Virus record (IMG/VR): IMGVR_UViG_3300009545_000023
Span: 1-64,000 of that record
Length of the DNA stretch: 64,000 bases
Direction: 5' to 3' (one strand)
Source of the DNA: a virus
Program-made: the position numbers and the translations under genes
Part shown: positions 17,335-25,748 of the stretch, one piece after another
Layout: each line of letters begins with the position of its first letter
Numbering within the stretch: position 1 is the first letter of the stretch
The notes under the pieces: generated by a model
Told to the model about the DNA's origin: nothing
Databases searched by the model: none
The model's input: the letters and a program-made list of their open reading frames with translations, nothing else

Positions 17335-18190
17335 CGGTTTTGCCCTCCTGAATTACCGGGAAGTCAAAACCCTTTTCACGCCATGCCTGCGCCTCTTCTT
17401 CAGGCGTCATGTCATGCCACAGGACCGGTAACACATCGCGTCGCGGCTCCTTCAGCGATTTGTTCTCGGCTTTCAACTGCTCGTTCTCTGCCCTGAGTCG
17501 GTCGCGCTCTACCCGCAATTCGTCAGTGCCACGTTCGTATCGAACTACTTGATTGCGCAACGATACCAGTTCCTCAACCGCCTCTTTCGCGTGTCGTTGG
17601 GAGGTATGTAACTCCTGCCGCAGGACATGGTTCTCTGCTAAAGCGCATTCTCTCTCGACTCCCATTTCGTCGGTACACTGCACCATCAACCGATTAGCAG
17701 ACCGAAAAAACAGCGCGTTACGGAATGACTCGTTTAGCAAATCGCAGATAGATACAGCATCCTCGGAACTTGGAACCAACCCGATATGAACCAATGTCCC
17801 GCGCTCAAAAATCTGCACATCACCATCAAAATCACGGTAGCCATATCGCCCATGGACTGTCATTGAGTCCAGGTGGTATCGATCGTAATCAGCGAGTCGA
17901 TCCGGGCTAACGCGGATAATCTCAACGACTTTCGATTCGCCATTTTTGCTACCTTCCCGCCGATTTTGACTTTCGTCTTTTGGCTGAATTACCGAGGTCT
18001 CCGGTTCCGCAGGGTATTCTGGTGCCACCGGAACCCCTTCCGCGTCTCTCCGTGGCAAGGAATCACCTTCCTGCGGCATCTCCGCATTGGGCGACGGGTC
18101 GTAAAAGTCGCCAATTCCCGCGCCAATGATGCCCGGTTCCTCAACGTCAAGTTTTGACGCCAACCATTCCGGTGTGATTTTCAGGTTCAT
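17321..18190 (-). CDS. Long coiled-coil protein with acidic N-terminus
   Basis: 289 residues. The first third is acidic and Pro-rich. The middle includes YDRYHLDSMTVHGRYGYRDFDGDVQIFERG. Residues ~200-265 are a coiled coil (ASQRHAKEAVEELVSL, RVERDRLRAENEQLKAENKSLKE). No family recognised. It sits in a run of small genes between helicase and terminase. Confidence 0.55.
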   Translation of the reverse strand: MNLKITPEWLASKLDVEEPGIIGAGIGDFYDPSPNAEMPQEGDSLPRRDAEGVPVAPEYPAEPETSVIQPKDESQNRREGSKNGESKVVEIIRVSPDRLADYDRYHLDSMTVHGRYGYRDFDGDVQIFERGTLVHIGLVPSSEDAVSICDLLNESFRNALFFRSANRLMVQCTDEMGVERECALAENHVLRQELHTSQRHAKEAVEELVSLRNQVVRYERGTDELRVERDRLRAENEQLKAENKSLKEPRRDVLPVLWHDMTPEEEAQAWREKGFDFPVIQEGKTDGAE

Positions 18191-18555
18191 CGTTTCCGCC
18201 CTCTCTGTTTCGCCCGCTGCTTTGATTCGTTTTTCTGAAAGGTTGGTCGGTTCAGCGGTTGGACGGTGAGCGAGGACATTCGCGCCATCTCTTCGCGTCT
18301 ATGACCTTGACTGTCAAACTCATGGATAACTTTATCGACCTTCCCGAACATCGCCCGCTCCGCTGACCGCAAAGCATCAGCCATATCCCTCTCGCGCTCC
18401 ATCTTGGCAATCTGCGAGGTATCCGGTAGAGGCATCGCCGCCATCATTTCGCCCATTCGCACACTCAACAATCCCATACCAAGGCAATGCAGCAACGAAT
18501 CGCTGTGACCGATCACTGCGCGCTTTGGTTGTTCTTCCTGCTCGTTGTCTTTCAT
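18187..18555 (-). CDS. Unknown basic protein
   Basis: 122 residues from ATG 18553-18555 (MKDNEQEEQPKRAVIGHS). Helical centre with LLHCLGMGLLSVRMGEMMAAM and a highly basic C-terminus (SKQRAKQRGRKR). A nucleic-acid contact is likely but not shown. It overlaps the next gene. Confidence 0.55.
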   Translation of the reverse strand: MKDNEQEEQPKRAVIGHSDSLLHCLGMGLLSVRMGEMMAAMPLPDTSQIAKMERERDMADALRSAERAMFGKVDKVIHEFDSQGHRREEMARMSSLTVQPLNRPTFQKNESKQRAKQRGRKR

Positions 18556-18557
18556 CT

Positions 18558-19046
18558 TCACCCTTCCTCCTTCGCCGCTGCATTTTGTTGCGGTCGGCAC
18601 AAATGCAGTGCCATCAGTTCGCACAGCCCGCGATACGTCCAACCCGGCAGGATGTGCGGCTCGGTAAACATCGCGCTTAGTTGCTGGAACTCGTAATCTG
18701 TTTCGTACATACCGAGAATGAGAAGTGCGTCCACCACGGCATCAATATCCCATTCCTCTTCCCGTGGCATCGGGTCTACCATGTCCGGCAATCCACCAAA
18801 GACGGTGCGCTCTCGCCAGTCCAGTAACACGAACAGGAGCGAAGCAAGACACGGGTCAATGATTAACCATCGGATCTCTTCACGGTCGAACCTCTCACTG
18901 ATCTGGTCCATGTAGGCAATATCGCCACTGACACACCGACCGACCGATCGGGCTTCGTTGCAGTGACCGTGATAGCCGCTGTATCGCCGCGTTGCTGAGT
19001 CAAGAAGTTCCGCCGATATTCTGTCCCGTGCGCTTTGGGTTAGCAT
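18558..19046 (-). CDS. Unknown protein downstream of helicase
   Basis: 162 residues from the ATG at 19044-19046, one base after the helicase stop. It is helical and acidic (IRWLIIDPCLASLLFVLLDWRE; WDIDAVVDALLILGMYETDYE). Its position next to dnaB suggests a replication accessory. No motif recognised. Confidence 0.6.
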   Translation of the reverse strand: MLTQSARDRISAELLDSATRRYSGYHGHCNEARSVGRCVSGDIAYMDQISERFDREEIRWLIIDPCLASLLFVLLDWRERTVFGGLPDMVDPMPREEEWDIDAVVDALLILGMYETDYEFQQLSAMFTEPHILPGWTYRGLCELMALHLCRPQQNAAAKEEG

Positions 19047-19047
19047 C

Positions 19048-20412
19048 TCAGGACTCCACGAACCGCGTCTGTGACGGGTAATACACCAGGTCGAACATTC
19101 CTTCCGACCCGTGGCGGCACTTGGCAATATTGGCTTTGTAGTACAGGCCGTTGCCGTTTGCATCGGGCACGTCCTTTGCCTCCTGTTGCCGCTCCAGAAT
19201 TATCAACACGCTTGCATCTTCCTTGATTTTTCGCGATTGCTTTACGAGTCCATCGTCGTTCAGTTGCGAAAGCGCGATGACCGGGATACCCAGGCTTTTA
19301 GCGGTGCGCTTGAGTCCGGCGACGATCGCGTTGATCTCTTCCACGGGCGATTGTGCCCGGTGATATCGCGAGGGTGTCACGATCTGCGTGTAATCCACGA
19401 TCACAAAATCGCACTTGTCTTTGAACCGCTCGGCGCGGCAGTAGGACGCGATATCATCGACAGTGACGGACTCCTCGTCGTGCAAATGCAACGGCAATCC
19501 GCGCAGAGTCTCGAAAGCATCGCGCAGATTTCCCCAGGACTCCGCACTGAGCGACCGGGAGGCAAACTCATCGTGACGGACACCTGCGGCACCGAACATT
19601 AGGCGGTCCATGATCTCTTCCTGCATCATTTCGATCGAGAAGATGTGACCGACCGCTGGGCGTCCGTCCGGTTTCTTGTTCAGGAGGGAAAGGTTTTTGC
19701 CGATCTGGAGCGCAAGGGCAGATTTACCCTTGCCAGATTGCGCGGCCAGGATAACCAGGTGCCCCGGCCCGAAACCACGAGTCATGCGGTTTATGGTGAA
19801 AAAACCGGTATCCATCCATTGCAGCGCGTCGTCTCGCTGATTGGCGTACTCTTCCTGCATTCGCTCCCAGTGCGCCGGGAGGATATCGGCCAGGGCGGTC
19901 GGGCGCGTGTCTTTCGAGTTGCCAACACGCAGAGAGAGCGCATCGGCTTGCATCTCGGCGATGATATCGGCGGCGCGGCGCGGTGTTGTTGCGTTGCCTT
20001 CGGCCTGTTGCTGACAGATGGCCTTGTATCGCTCGGCTATCTCAGCGATACGGTACAGAGCCGCATTATTGGCTATCTCCTCGGCATGGAGTGTGTAGTT
20101 CTGCCGTGACTCTACCGGCTCGGCAGAGATCGCAACCAGAGTGCGCTGTGCGGCAGACGTGGCGCTCTCGCCAGCCGCGAACGTGAACCGTGACAGGGCA
20201 GCAGTTAACTTCTCACGCATCGCTGTCATGGTCGGTGCCCGCCCTTCCACCACGAGGTCATGGACGACCTTGTAGGCTTCCGCAAAGCACGGATCGGCGA
20301 AGTCTTGCGGCGTGACGATCTGCGCTACCTGCGAGGCGACAAACAGACGGTTCGGTGCCTCAGTGCGGATAATCGCTGCGATGACGGCCCGCTCGGAACC
20401 GGATGCGCTCAC
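19048..20412 (-). CDS. dnaB: Replicative DNA helicase (DnaB type)
   Basis: 454 residues from a GTG that overlaps the preceding stop (GTGA). The DnaB N-terminal helical domain is present (FADPCFAEAYKVVHDLVVEG). The RecA-like motor has Walker A AQSGKGKSA (~224-232), Walker B CDFVIVDYTQIV and the sensor segment LGIPVIALSQLND. It unwinds the fork as a hexamer and binds host primase, since no primase gene is visible here. Full length for the family. The preceding DUF1376 gene probably loads it. Confidence 0.93.
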   Translation of the reverse strand: MSASGSERAVIAAIIRTEAPNRLFVASQVAQIVTPQDFADPCFAEAYKVVHDLVVEGRAPTMTAMREKLTAALSRFTFAAGESATSAAQRTLVAISAEPVESRQNYTLHAEEIANNAALYRIAEIAERYKAICQQQAEGNATTPRRAADIIAEMQADALSLRVGNSKDTRPTALADILPAHWERMQEEYANQRDDALQWMDTGFFTINRMTRGFGPGHLVILAAQSGKGKSALALQIGKNLSLLNKKPDGRPAVGHIFSIEMMQEEIMDRLMFGAAGVRHDEFASRSLSAESWGNLRDAFETLRGLPLHLHDEESVTVDDIASYCRAERFKDKCDFVIVDYTQIVTPSRYHRAQSPVEEINAIVAGLKRTAKSLGIPVIALSQLNDDGLVKQSRKIKEDASVLIILERQQEAKDVPDANGNGLYYKANIAKCRHGSEGMFDLVYYPSQTRFVES

Positions 20413-21659
20413 TGGAGATACGCCCCCTTCGGATCACGGGTAATTGATGCACCAGACGGCAGACGCGGCAGACGAGTAGCGGTAATGCGTGGCGAGGTAT
20501 CAGCGCCCACTGTGACAGGGATCTGGTAGATACTCGCCTCGGTCGGCGGCGCGTCGTCCTCGTCGGACTGCTCTTGCCCGGTGAGATACGACGGCAGACG
20601 GTCGAGACCGGGGCGGAACTTGACTAGCTCATCCTCAAAACCACCGGGGCCGGTGATGTACCAAACCTCCTTGCCCTCCTCACGCAGTCGATCCATCGGA
20701 TAGCCGGGATACGGCACCTTCGCGAAGTTCTGGAACATCGGGAGCGGCCTGCCGTTGATGATCGGCGGTTGCTGTGCCTTGATGCGCTCCAGCCGGGACA
20801 TCTGCCCGTCAAACCGCTGATTGTTCAGCCAGTCCTTGACGGCCCTCTCGTCACGGTAGTCCGGCACCGGCACGGAAGAGGGGGGCGCGGCGGAACTTGG
20901 GGGGGTGTTGGTCTGGTTGCGCTTGAGGCACGATCTCAGTTCAAGTTTCCTCTGAAGGTCATTGAACCAGGTAAATTCCCAGTTAAGTTTCGTAGCGTTG
21001 CTTGCCTGAGAGAGCCAGTGGTGTACAAAGGCTTCGATAGCCACGGGCATATCGATTTCCGGGTACCGTGCCTCCATCTTCGCCAATGCTTCCGGTGACG
21101 GTTGCCAATCGGCAGGTATGCGTGTACCTCGCTTACTCTTTGGCTCGGAGGGAATATCCTCCTTTCCGGGGAGAGACGGCGCGTTAGCGTCGATATCTGC
21201 GTCGTCAAGATCGGCTTCGTAACTCCCTGCACCCTCTCTCTCTTCTTTCTCTGTATCTACTTCTGCATCTGTATCTGTATGGTTGGGCGTCCGTTGTAAC
21301 GGGCGTTGAACGGGCGTTGAACGGGCGTTCGTTCTAGCGGCAACGGATGCTTGTCCAGCGGCCTTAGCCTGTTCACTTTTGGCCCGAAACTTGGCTAATT
21401 CGATTTCAATGCGCTTATGGGTCCAGGTTTGACCATCGTCAATGAAAAATTCTGCAAGCGTCGCTCGAATCTCGTTCCACTGTTCGTTGGACATCCGTAC
21501 AACGTTCGCTAAGCGTCCGTTGTCACTGGGGAGTGCTTTGCCGCGTTGCCAGTAGGTCATTATGAGGAGCATATACGCTCCATGCTCCAGCGTGGACAGG
21601 TGTGCGGCATCAGCCATGTAATCAGCGATATAGAGGGGCATATAGGGGACAGCGGGCAT
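20409..21659 (-). CDS. DUF1376 replication protein (putative helicase loader/replisome organiser)
   Basis: 416 residues. Residues ~5-100 match DUF1376: YMPLYIADYMADAAHLSTLEHGAYMLL, WTHKRIEIELAKF. This fold is common in phage replication initiators. The middle is a low-complexity linker, and residues ~200-400 carry a helical region with NQRFDGQMSRLERIKAQ. It is the first gene behind the 21.71 kb promoter and overlaps dnaB, so initiator and helicase are made together. The loader role is inferred from that linkage. Confidence 0.8.
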   Translation of the reverse strand: MPAVPYMPLYIADYMADAAHLSTLEHGAYMLLIMTYWQRGKALPSDNGRLANVVRMSNEQWNEIRATLAEFFIDDGQTWTHKRIEIELAKFRAKSEQAKAAGQASVAARTNARSTPVQRPLQRTPNHTDTDAEVDTEKEEREGAGSYEADLDDADIDANAPSLPGKEDIPSEPKSKRGTRIPADWQPSPEALAKMEARYPEIDMPVAIEAFVHHWLSQASNATKLNWEFTWFNDLQRKLELRSCLKRNQTNTPPSSAAPPSSVPVPDYRDERAVKDWLNNQRFDGQMSRLERIKAQQPPIINGRPLPMFQNFAKVPYPGYPMDRLREEGKEVWYITGPGGFEDELVKFRPGLDRLPSYLTGQEQSDEDDAPPTEASIYQIPVTVGADTSPRITATRLPRLPSGASITRDPKGAYLQ

Positions 21660-21710
21660 ATTTTTACCTGCAACCTTTTTGTCTAAAGCGTGTCTGATTT
21701 CCGTTACAGT

Positions 21711-21741
21711 ATTATACCATTCCTGTTATGGTGCGCTATAA
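21711..21741 (-). promoter_or_regulatory. Promoter of replication operon with operator-like palindrome
   Basis: On the minus strand TGGTATAAT (21711-21719) is a perfect extended -10. The -35 region is poor. An imperfect 16-bp palindrome (TTATGGTGCGCTATAA, 21726-21741) covers the -35 position, where a repressor would block polymerase. The start of the DUF1376 gene lies ~50 bases downstream, behind AGGT. Confidence 0.7.
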
Positions 21742-21758
21742 CGAATCGACCATTTTTG

Positions 21759-21767
21759 TGATATACT
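21759..21767 (+). promoter_or_regulatory. Extended -10 promoter of the divergent HTH gene
   Basis: On the plus strand TGATATACT (21759-21767) is an extended -10, 22 bases before the HTH ATG. A GGGTAGG ribosome site follows. It faces away from the replication promoter, and only ~20 bases separate the two, so both can share the palindrome. Confidence 0.6.
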
Positions 21768-21788
21768 ATTTATGGGTAGGCTAAACTA

Positions 21789-22061
21789 ATGTACAATCCC
21801 GATGTGTTCATTTCGCATTTTGATAAACTGCTGCTCAAAAAGAGCGCGCTAGTTGGCCGTCGTCTCTCGCTGCGGGATGTAGCGGCAGGCGCGAAAATCT
21901 CTCTAGTGACTGTCCATAAAGCGAGTCGCGGCCCGCTTGACACACTCTCCCTAGCCTCGGTAAAGTCACTGTGCGCGTACTTTGAGGTCAAGCGACTAAC
22001 CGATCTCATCGAATGGCAGCCCGATCCACCGACCGACGAAAAAGCGGACAAGGCGGAATGA
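21789..22061 (+). CDS. HTH transcriptional regulator (XRE-like)
   Basis: 90 residues, the only plus-strand gene in a long minus-strand block. Residues ~20-75 form a helix-turn-helix (RRLSLRDVAAGAKISLVTVHKASRG, then DTLSLASVKSLCAYFEVKRLTDL), as in small XRE/Cro-type repressors. The position back-to-back with the replication operon and the palindrome between them suggest it represses that promoter (inference). It overlaps nothing. Confidence 0.75.
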   Translation: MYNPDVFISHFDKLLLKKSALVGRRLSLRDVAAGAKISLVTVHKASRGPLDTLSLASVKSLCAYFEVKRLTDLIEWQPDPPTDEKADKAE

Positions 22062-22064
22062 GGG

Positions 22065-22460
22065 TCAGCGCGTCCCTCCCATGAATCCCAAGCCGAGAAT
22101 GCAGTACCCTTCCATCAGACCGAACGCGGGACCATCCAATCGGTAGGTGATGATTCGATGGCATTCGCGCCCGCTGTAGGTGTCTGTCGCCGGATCGTAT
22201 TCCACGAGGTGCAGGACGTTACCGACATTGAAGGGACGATCGGCCTTGCGCAACTCGAATGGCTTCTCGCCTGTCCGAACCGCTTCGAAATATTCCGGCC
22301 ATGTTTTAAGCGTGTGCGTCATCGGCGTCATCTGCTCCCTCTGTCTTTTCGCATCCTCGGTGATTTTTTTCTTGATCCATTCCGGGCACCGTTCGGCGGC
22401 GGCTTCGACTTTGCGCCACATCTCAGCAGCGGCCTTCTTGTCGTAGTGAAGTTTGCTCAT
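22065..22460 (-). CDS. DUF3850/ASCH-like protein
   Basis: 131 residues. The N-terminal ~40 are helical and charged (EMWRKVEAAAERCPEWIKKK). Residues ~48-128 match the DUF3850 (PUA/ASCH-like) fold: THTLKTWPEYFEAVRTGEKP, ELRKADRPFNVGN, and YCILGLGFMGG. Such domains bind RNA or modified nucleotides. The stop lies four bases after the divergent HTH stop. Role here unknown. Confidence 0.75.
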   Translation of the reverse strand: MSKLHYDKKAAAEMWRKVEAAAERCPEWIKKKITEDAKRQREQMTPMTHTLKTWPEYFEAVRTGEKPFELRKADRPFNVGNVLHLVEYDPATDTYSGRECHRIITYRLDGPAFGLMEGYCILGLGFMGGTR

Positions 22461-22714
22461 TTGTTCGGCTCCTCCAGCCCGATTTGCTCAAAGATCGCTC
22501 GCATTGCCCGGTGTTCACGAATAGGAAGCGGTGCAACGACGGTGAATCCGTTCTCCTGATGAAAGAGGATCTTCTCGTCGTGTTCAGCCATGCGGTTCAT
22601 CTCGTCGCGGAACTCGCGCAGGTAATCGCGGATGACAGCAACAGCGAACGCGTTCTCGCTAGAGTCAGCAGGTTCACCGTCCCATTCGCTGACAAACTCT
22701 TCGGGTGTCTTCAT
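22457..22714 (-). CDS. Unknown small acidic protein
   Basis: 85 residues. Acidic N-terminus (FVSEWDGEPADSSEN), then a helix RDYLREFRDEMNRMAEHDE. It overlaps both neighbours by four bases. No family recognised. Confidence 0.55.
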   Translation of the reverse strand: MKTPEEFVSEWDGEPADSSENAFAVAVIRDYLREFRDEMNRMAEHDEKILFHQENGFTVVAPLPIREHRAMRAIFEQIGLEEPNK

Positions 22715-23082
22715 CTCGCCTCCTGAAAAAGCCCGCTCGTTATCGACTTGCCTTCAGTCCGCAACTTACCGAACCGTCGCAACAGAAAGGCTTTCCGTTC
22801 ACTCAGCCATATTTTGTACGGATGGTTTTCTCTGCCACCACGAAACGGGTAGACCGCACTGTAAACGGCTTCAACGGTCTTCCGGTCGGCGTCTTTGGGA
22901 ATGACCGCATCGATGGCACAGAGGACCGCACGGGCCGCGTCTCGCCATGTCGTGCCATCAGCACCGCCGCCGACTGCACCCGCCCTGTCAATGACACCAC
23001 GCTTGGCGATTTGTGCGCGTTCGATCAGTGCCGCAAGTTCTGCGTCCCGTTCGGCGCGGGTTGGTATTTTATCGGTGGTCAT
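22711..23082 (-). CDS. Unknown protein near rusA
   Basis: 123 residues. The first part is an Arg/Ala-rich helix (RAERDAELAALIERAQIAKRG), with a Gly-rich loop (AVGGGADGTTWRDAA). The C-terminal part is basic (ERKAFLLRRFGKLRTEGKS). Coupled to rusA by overlap. No family recognised. Confidence 0.55.
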   Translation of the reverse strand: MTTDKIPTRAERDAELAALIERAQIAKRGVIDRAGAVGGGADGTTWRDAARAVLCAIDAVIPKDADRKTVEAVYSAVYPFRGGRENHPYKIWLSERKAFLLRRFGKLRTEGKSITSGLFQEAR

Positions 23083-23426
23083 TTGGCCTCCACGAGTGCG
23101 ATAGACACCTCTGCCCTTGGGTTCTTGCTGTCATCGTGCAGGTAGAAATGCGCTTCTACAATCTGCTTGTCATCCTTGTAAACGACACCTTGCAAGGAGT
23201 CAGAAAGCACCTTCTCACGGTTCATCAGGTCGCCTGACTTTTGAGGTCGGAACACATGGACAGTGAGAGATACCGGGCCTTCGACCATCGGGACGCGCTC
23301 AACCATGCCGATCTGAGCAACGGTCTGTTTGAATGCCTTGGCTTCCTCGCTGACGTAGGTTCCGTGCTTTCCATTTCGCCAATATCTGTTTGCCGAGGGG
23401 GGATATGGTAGTGTCATGTGGATCAT
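23079..23426 (-). CDS. rusA: RusA-type Holliday junction resolvase
   Basis: 115 residues. Conserved RusA features: PYPPSANRYWRN near the N-terminus and the acidic catalytic block GDLMNREKVLSDSLQGVVY with KDDKQIVEAHFYL. RusA cuts four-way junctions, finishing recombination or debranching replicating phage DNA before packaging. It sits in the same operon as the RecT-like protein. A common RusA NxxK segment is present as NREK. Confidence 0.88.
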   Translation of the reverse strand: MIHMTLPYPPSANRYWRNGKHGTYVSEEAKAFKQTVAQIGMVERVPMVEGPVSLTVHVFRPQKSGDLMNREKVLSDSLQGVVYKDDKQIVEAHFYLHDDSKNPRAEVSIALVEAK

Positions 23427-24220
23427 GGCAACGTTACTCCTATCTCCTGCGCCATCGCTGGGAAGACACGCAAGAGTTTCTGGCGAGCGCCTTTGACGAT
23501 CTGCCCAAGGCGCTGGGCACTAAAACCGTACAATTTCGCGATATCTCCGTTGCTCATATCGCCGAGGTTCTGGTAATAGTCTTCGAAGACTCGCTGCTGC
23601 AACGGTGACAACTCTGCCCGCTTGTACAGCAGTTCGCGGAACTGCGCATCGTCCGTCTGTCGGTAGCGGGATTCGACCTTACCGGCGCGAAGCCATGCCA
23701 TCGCCATCTGGTCCCGCTCCTCCGGTCGCACCGGTTCATGTAGCGAGACAGACACACCGACACCGGCATGAGAAAGGAACTGTTTCTTTACCTGCTTCTT
23801 CGGGCCGTGGTTCTCGTGCAGGTAGGATGGGATATTAATCAGGCGGGAATGGCGCATCGTGTAGTGACGCGCCGCTGCCAGGATGCGATGCGCACAGTAG
23901 GTCGTCCACGATCCGCCCTTATTCGGGTTGTAGGTGTTCGCACCATTGATGACCATCGCCCATATCTCGCCCGTCAGATCGTCCACAGAGAGCGCGGAGA
24001 GGCTACCCGGCATCGGGCTTGTTCCCCACTTGGCAACCGTCTTTCGGGCAATCGCCATCACCATGTCGTGAACGGCTTCCACAGCGGTATTGCGTGCGGA
24101 TAGGTCGCCTTCGATCTGCCATCGGCGGATCAATTCGGCATGGAACGTTGAGCGAGCGCGGGCCTCATCAGTGACCGGTAGATAGGCTTCACGTTCGAAG
24201 ATAACAGGCGCGGAGGCCAT
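23423..24220 (-). CDS. Phage RNA polymerase sigma factor (sigma-70 family)
   Basis: 265 residues. Region 2 is clear at ~75-130: ALSVDDLTGEIWAMVINGANTYNPNKGGSWTTYCAHRI is the 2.1-2.3 pattern, followed by ARHYTMRHSRLINIPSYL. Region 4 at ~210-260: LSPLQQRVFEDYYQNLGDMS, then the HTH KLYGFSAQRLGQIVKGARQKLL. It would redirect host RNA polymerase to phage promoters, most likely the late virion genes. Located in the early operon between recT and rusA. Confidence 0.85.
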   Translation of the reverse strand: MASAPVIFEREAYLPVTDEARARSTFHAELIRRWQIEGDLSARNTAVEAVHDMVMAIARKTVAKWGTSPMPGSLSALSVDDLTGEIWAMVINGANTYNPNKGGSWTTYCAHRILAAARHYTMRHSRLINIPSYLHENHGPKKQVKKQFLSHAGVGVSVSLHEPVRPEERDQMAMAWLRAGKVESRYRQTDDAQFRELLYKRAELSPLQQRVFEDYYQNLGDMSNGDIAKLYGFSAQRLGQIVKGARQKLLRVFPAMAQEIGVTLP

Positions 24221-25233
24221 TACCGTGAACCTCCTGCCCTACTGCTCGTCTTGGTCTGCGCTGGGCCTCGCATGTCGTTCGCGGGATCGTAAGGGCTTGT
24301 GTGTGCCTCCTCAGCGGGCGGAACGTCAAGAAGGCGGTCGGAGGAGAAGTTAGGCTCGGCGAATAGATCCTCTGCGGTGCCGTTTTCGGGATCAGGGAAT
24401 GGGTCGCGCAGTTCCGGATCGTCTCCCGCGTCCAGGATCTCGCCTTCGTCAGCATCGGTTGGCGGCGCGTTCTGCTTCTGTTTTGCGAGCAGGTCAGCGT
24501 GATACCGCTTCAGGCTTTTTGCAGCCATGTCCCAATCGTCAGCACTCGCCTCTTTCGCGTCGATGCCAACCTGCTCCATAAGCAGGTCGGTCATCTTCTT
24601 GCGGCTCAGGTTGCCCTTCTCGCCTAACATATCGAAATCAAGGGATCGGGCCAGGTTGCCGTATCGCTCCATTGCCGCGATGATCTGCCTACGCTCATCA
24701 GGTGCGATAGTCCGCCCTGGCTCTGGCTGACTCGGAGCGGCACCTGTAGCCTGTGCGATACCCTCCGGTGTGTCCCAGCGCTCCTCTACAGAGCAGAGAG
24801 CGATATCAAAGGCAAACCGTAGGGCGCGGGCCATGGCGACCTTTTCCGCCATCTCAGGGCCGAACTGATGATTTTTGCTCTTGGGAAAGCGACCACGGAA
24901 ACGGAACGGACGGCTCATATCTTTGCGGTAGACCGTCGCAACGGCACAGTAATGTGTCTGCGTCTCTGGCAGTTCCTCAGATTCGATGCCGTCAAGCATC
25001 CCGCTTCGATGCGCGACATGGAGTAGCCCGTCACGGGTTACGTAGAGACCTCCCTGCTGACCGGGAATGACGATAGCGTGTTTCAGGATCGGGTCAAGGC
25101 CATACTTTTCACACGCCATTACGAGCGCCTGAACACGTGGCTCTCTCGGGTTCAGGCTCAGGGCACTGTAGACCGCGTTCCAGTCGATCGGAGCGGAATC
25201 TGCCCTGTTGATAGTTGACAACTCATTACTCAT
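24220..25233 (-). CDS. RecT-family single-strand annealing protein (putative)
   Basis: 337 residues. The recombinase core is residues ~25-160: VQALVMACEKYGLDPILKHA, GGLYVTRDGLLHVAHRSG, and FGPEMAEKVAMARALRFAFD, as in RecT/Bet proteins. The C-terminal half is an acidic, variable linker (EGEILDAGDDPELRDPF). It anneals complementary single strands during phage recombination or replication. No exonuclease partner (lambda Exo-like) was recognised. It shares one base with the sigma gene. Confidence 0.8.
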   Translation of the reverse strand: MSNELSTINRADSAPIDWNAVYSALSLNPREPRVQALVMACEKYGLDPILKHAIVIPGQQGGLYVTRDGLLHVAHRSGMLDGIESEELPETQTHYCAVATVYRKDMSRPFRFRGRFPKSKNHQFGPEMAEKVAMARALRFAFDIALCSVEERWDTPEGIAQATGAAPSQPEPGRTIAPDERRQIIAAMERYGNLARSLDFDMLGEKGNLSRKKMTDLLMEQVGIDAKEASADDWDMAAKSLKRYHADLLAKQKQNAPPTDADEGEILDAGDDPELRDPFPDPENGTAEDLFAEPNFSSDRLLDVPPAEEAHTSPYDPANDMRGPAQTKTSSRAGGSR

Positions 25234-25316
25234 CGGGATCGGAACCTTTCAATTTTGCGGCGGAAGTGAAACAGGGCAAAGGTGAGGAGGAAGGCGACGA
25301 GGAGGGCATCTTTCAT
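25230..25316 (-). CDS. Membrane microprotein (28 aa)
   Basis: Starts at ATG 25314-25316, right after the preceding stop, and its TGA overlaps the recT ATG. The first 16 residues are a hydrophobic helix (ALLVAFLLTFALF), the rest is basic (FRRKIERFRSR). No family known. Confidence 0.4.
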   Translation of the reverse strand: MKDALLVAFLLTFALFHFRRKIERFRSR

Positions 25317-25748
25317 CTATCGCCCTCCCAGCACGTAATAAAGGGCAGACAGCAGCACCAACCCGCCGACGACATTGCCGACGATTTGAGCGGCGTACAA
25401 CCAATCAATCGAATCGTCTTCCTCGCCTGTCCGTGTCACCTCGCAAGCCGCAGAACCAATCAGCGGCACAGGTGAGCAGTGTGTCGTCTCTGGGTGCTGA
25501 CTGAGCAGGTAATCAACGGGATCGATCTGCTCACGGTAAACATGCCCGGTTCGACTCCACACCTCGCCACGGTCGCGGCAGGGTTTGCATTGCTCGGCGT
25601 CGGCGTCCTGAACAAAAAGCGGCGCAGGGAACAGGGTTTCGAGCGGCACGACACGGAAACAGCGCTCACACGGGCTTTCGTGCTTGGCGGGACGTTGCGG
25701 CGTGTCAGCGGTGAACGTGACGAGGCGTAGATGGTTGGGGCGTTTCAT
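25317..25748 (-). CDS. Cysteine-rich protein with C-terminal membrane helix
   Basis: 143 residues from ATG 25746-25748 (MKRPNHLRLV), which overlaps the methyltransferase end. An N-terminal CERCF and CKPCRD pair suggests one zinc site. Residues ~115-140 are a membrane helix (AAQIVGNVVGGLVLLSALYYV). It may be a membrane-anchored zinc protein; no family recognised. Confidence 0.6.
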   Translation of the reverse strand: MKRPNHLRLVTFTADTPQRPAKHESPCERCFRVVPLETLFPAPLFVQDADAEQCKPCRDRGEVWSRTGHVYREQIDPVDYLLSQHPETTHCSPVPLIGSAACEVTRTGEEDDSIDWLYAAQIVGNVVGGLVLLSALYYVLGGR

